In this document: positions 5,883 to 5,930 of the stretch, piece by piece
How the letters are laid out: each line of letters starts with the position of its first letter
Position numbering within the stretch: position 1 is the first letter of the stretch
Assembly (NCBI GenBank): GCA_015063655.1
Contig: SVTU01000083.1
Location: 1 to 5,930 of the forward strand
Source of the DNA: Oscillospiraceae bacterium
Lineage (GTDB): Bacteria > Bacillota > Clostridia > Oscillospirales > CAG-272
DNA length: 5,930 bases
Direction: 5' to 3'
The notes under the pieces: model-generated
What the model was told of the DNA's origin: nothing
What the model saw: the letters and a program-made list of their open reading frames with translations, nothing else
The model's database searches: none
Translations under genes and position numbers: made by a program

Positions 5883-5930
5883 ATAGCAAAAAACGCTCCG
5901 CTGTCTCGCACCGACCGACAGCTCTCTGAA

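Larger units (their letters stand above)
5710..5930 (-). promoter_or_regulatory. T-box riboswitch (leader) of ilvA-ridA, isoleucine specifier; 5' end outside window
   Basis: The window opens inside stem I at the AG-bulge motif AGAGAG. The distal CTGTC/GACAG stem with a GGTCGGTGCGAG loop follows, then the 3' strand with TATATCACCC and TTGAGC. Further stems include CTAC/GTAG, a perfect GCGTTA/TAACGC, and CTCCC/GGGAG (stem III) just before the T-box sequence AGAGTGGTACCGCGG (5758-5772). The antiterminator forms from AGAG with CUCU and GCG with CGU around the UGGUACC bulge, and competes with the terminator. The specifier reads AUC (Ile) followed by A. Uncharged tRNA-Ile, whose A discriminator matches the bulge U, should therefore permit read-through into ilvA. 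The promoter and the 5' strand of stem I lie beyond base 5930. Confidence 0.94.

Noticed and set aside
1..5930. A mobile element, defence island, CRISPR array or new multigene system.
   Set aside because: No transposase, integrase, direct-repeat array or unknown gene cluster is present; all coding capacity is taken by recognised metabolic genes.

Overview
The window looks like chromosomal DNA of a Gram-positive, Clostridia-type bacterium (Firmicutes). The signs are T-box leaders in front of amino-acid genes, strong AAGGAGG-type ribosome binding sites, U-tailed intrinsic terminators and a type III (CoaX) pantothenate kinase. No species can be named from sequence alone. Every real gene lies on the minus strand; the long plus-strand frames are shadows of these genes.

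Layout in the direction of transcription (right to left). (1) 5930-5710: a T-box riboswitch, cut by the window edge, with a readable isoleucine (AUC) specifier and a complete terminator/antiterminator. (2) 5688-4486: ilvA, threonine ammonia-lyase with a C-terminal ACT domain. (3) 4468-4094: ridA, the enamine/imine deaminase that clears the product of IlvA. (4) 4093-3645: a 449-base gap. It holds a perfect 38-bp palindrome, an A-tract, a near-consensus sigma-A promoter, and a complete second T-box leader with a probable leucine (CUC) specifier and its terminator. (5) 3644-1986, 1970-1473 and 1442-432: ilvB, ilvN and ilvC, tightly spaced. (6) 394-1: the 5' part of coaX, 37 bases after ilvC and therefore probably the last visible gene of the same operon.

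Together the genes make the isoleucine precursor 2-oxobutanoate from threonine (IlvA, helped by RidA). They then carry out the first two common steps of isoleucine, valine and leucine synthesis (IlvBN acetohydroxyacid synthase, IlvC ketol-acid reductoisomerase). Dihydroxy-acid dehydratase (ilvD), the transaminase and the leu genes are not in the window. The two transcription units appear to sense different uncharged tRNAs: the isoleucine-only branch senses tRNA-Ile, and the shared branch probably senses tRNA-Leu. CoaX links to the same metabolism because 2-oxoisovalerate, made downstream of IlvC, is the precursor of pantoate and hence pantothenate.

I found no mobile element, CRISPR array, tRNA, rRNA or evidently new system. 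The parts least explained by known families are the 38-bp palindrome upstream of the ilvB promoter and the attachment of coaX to ilvBNC.
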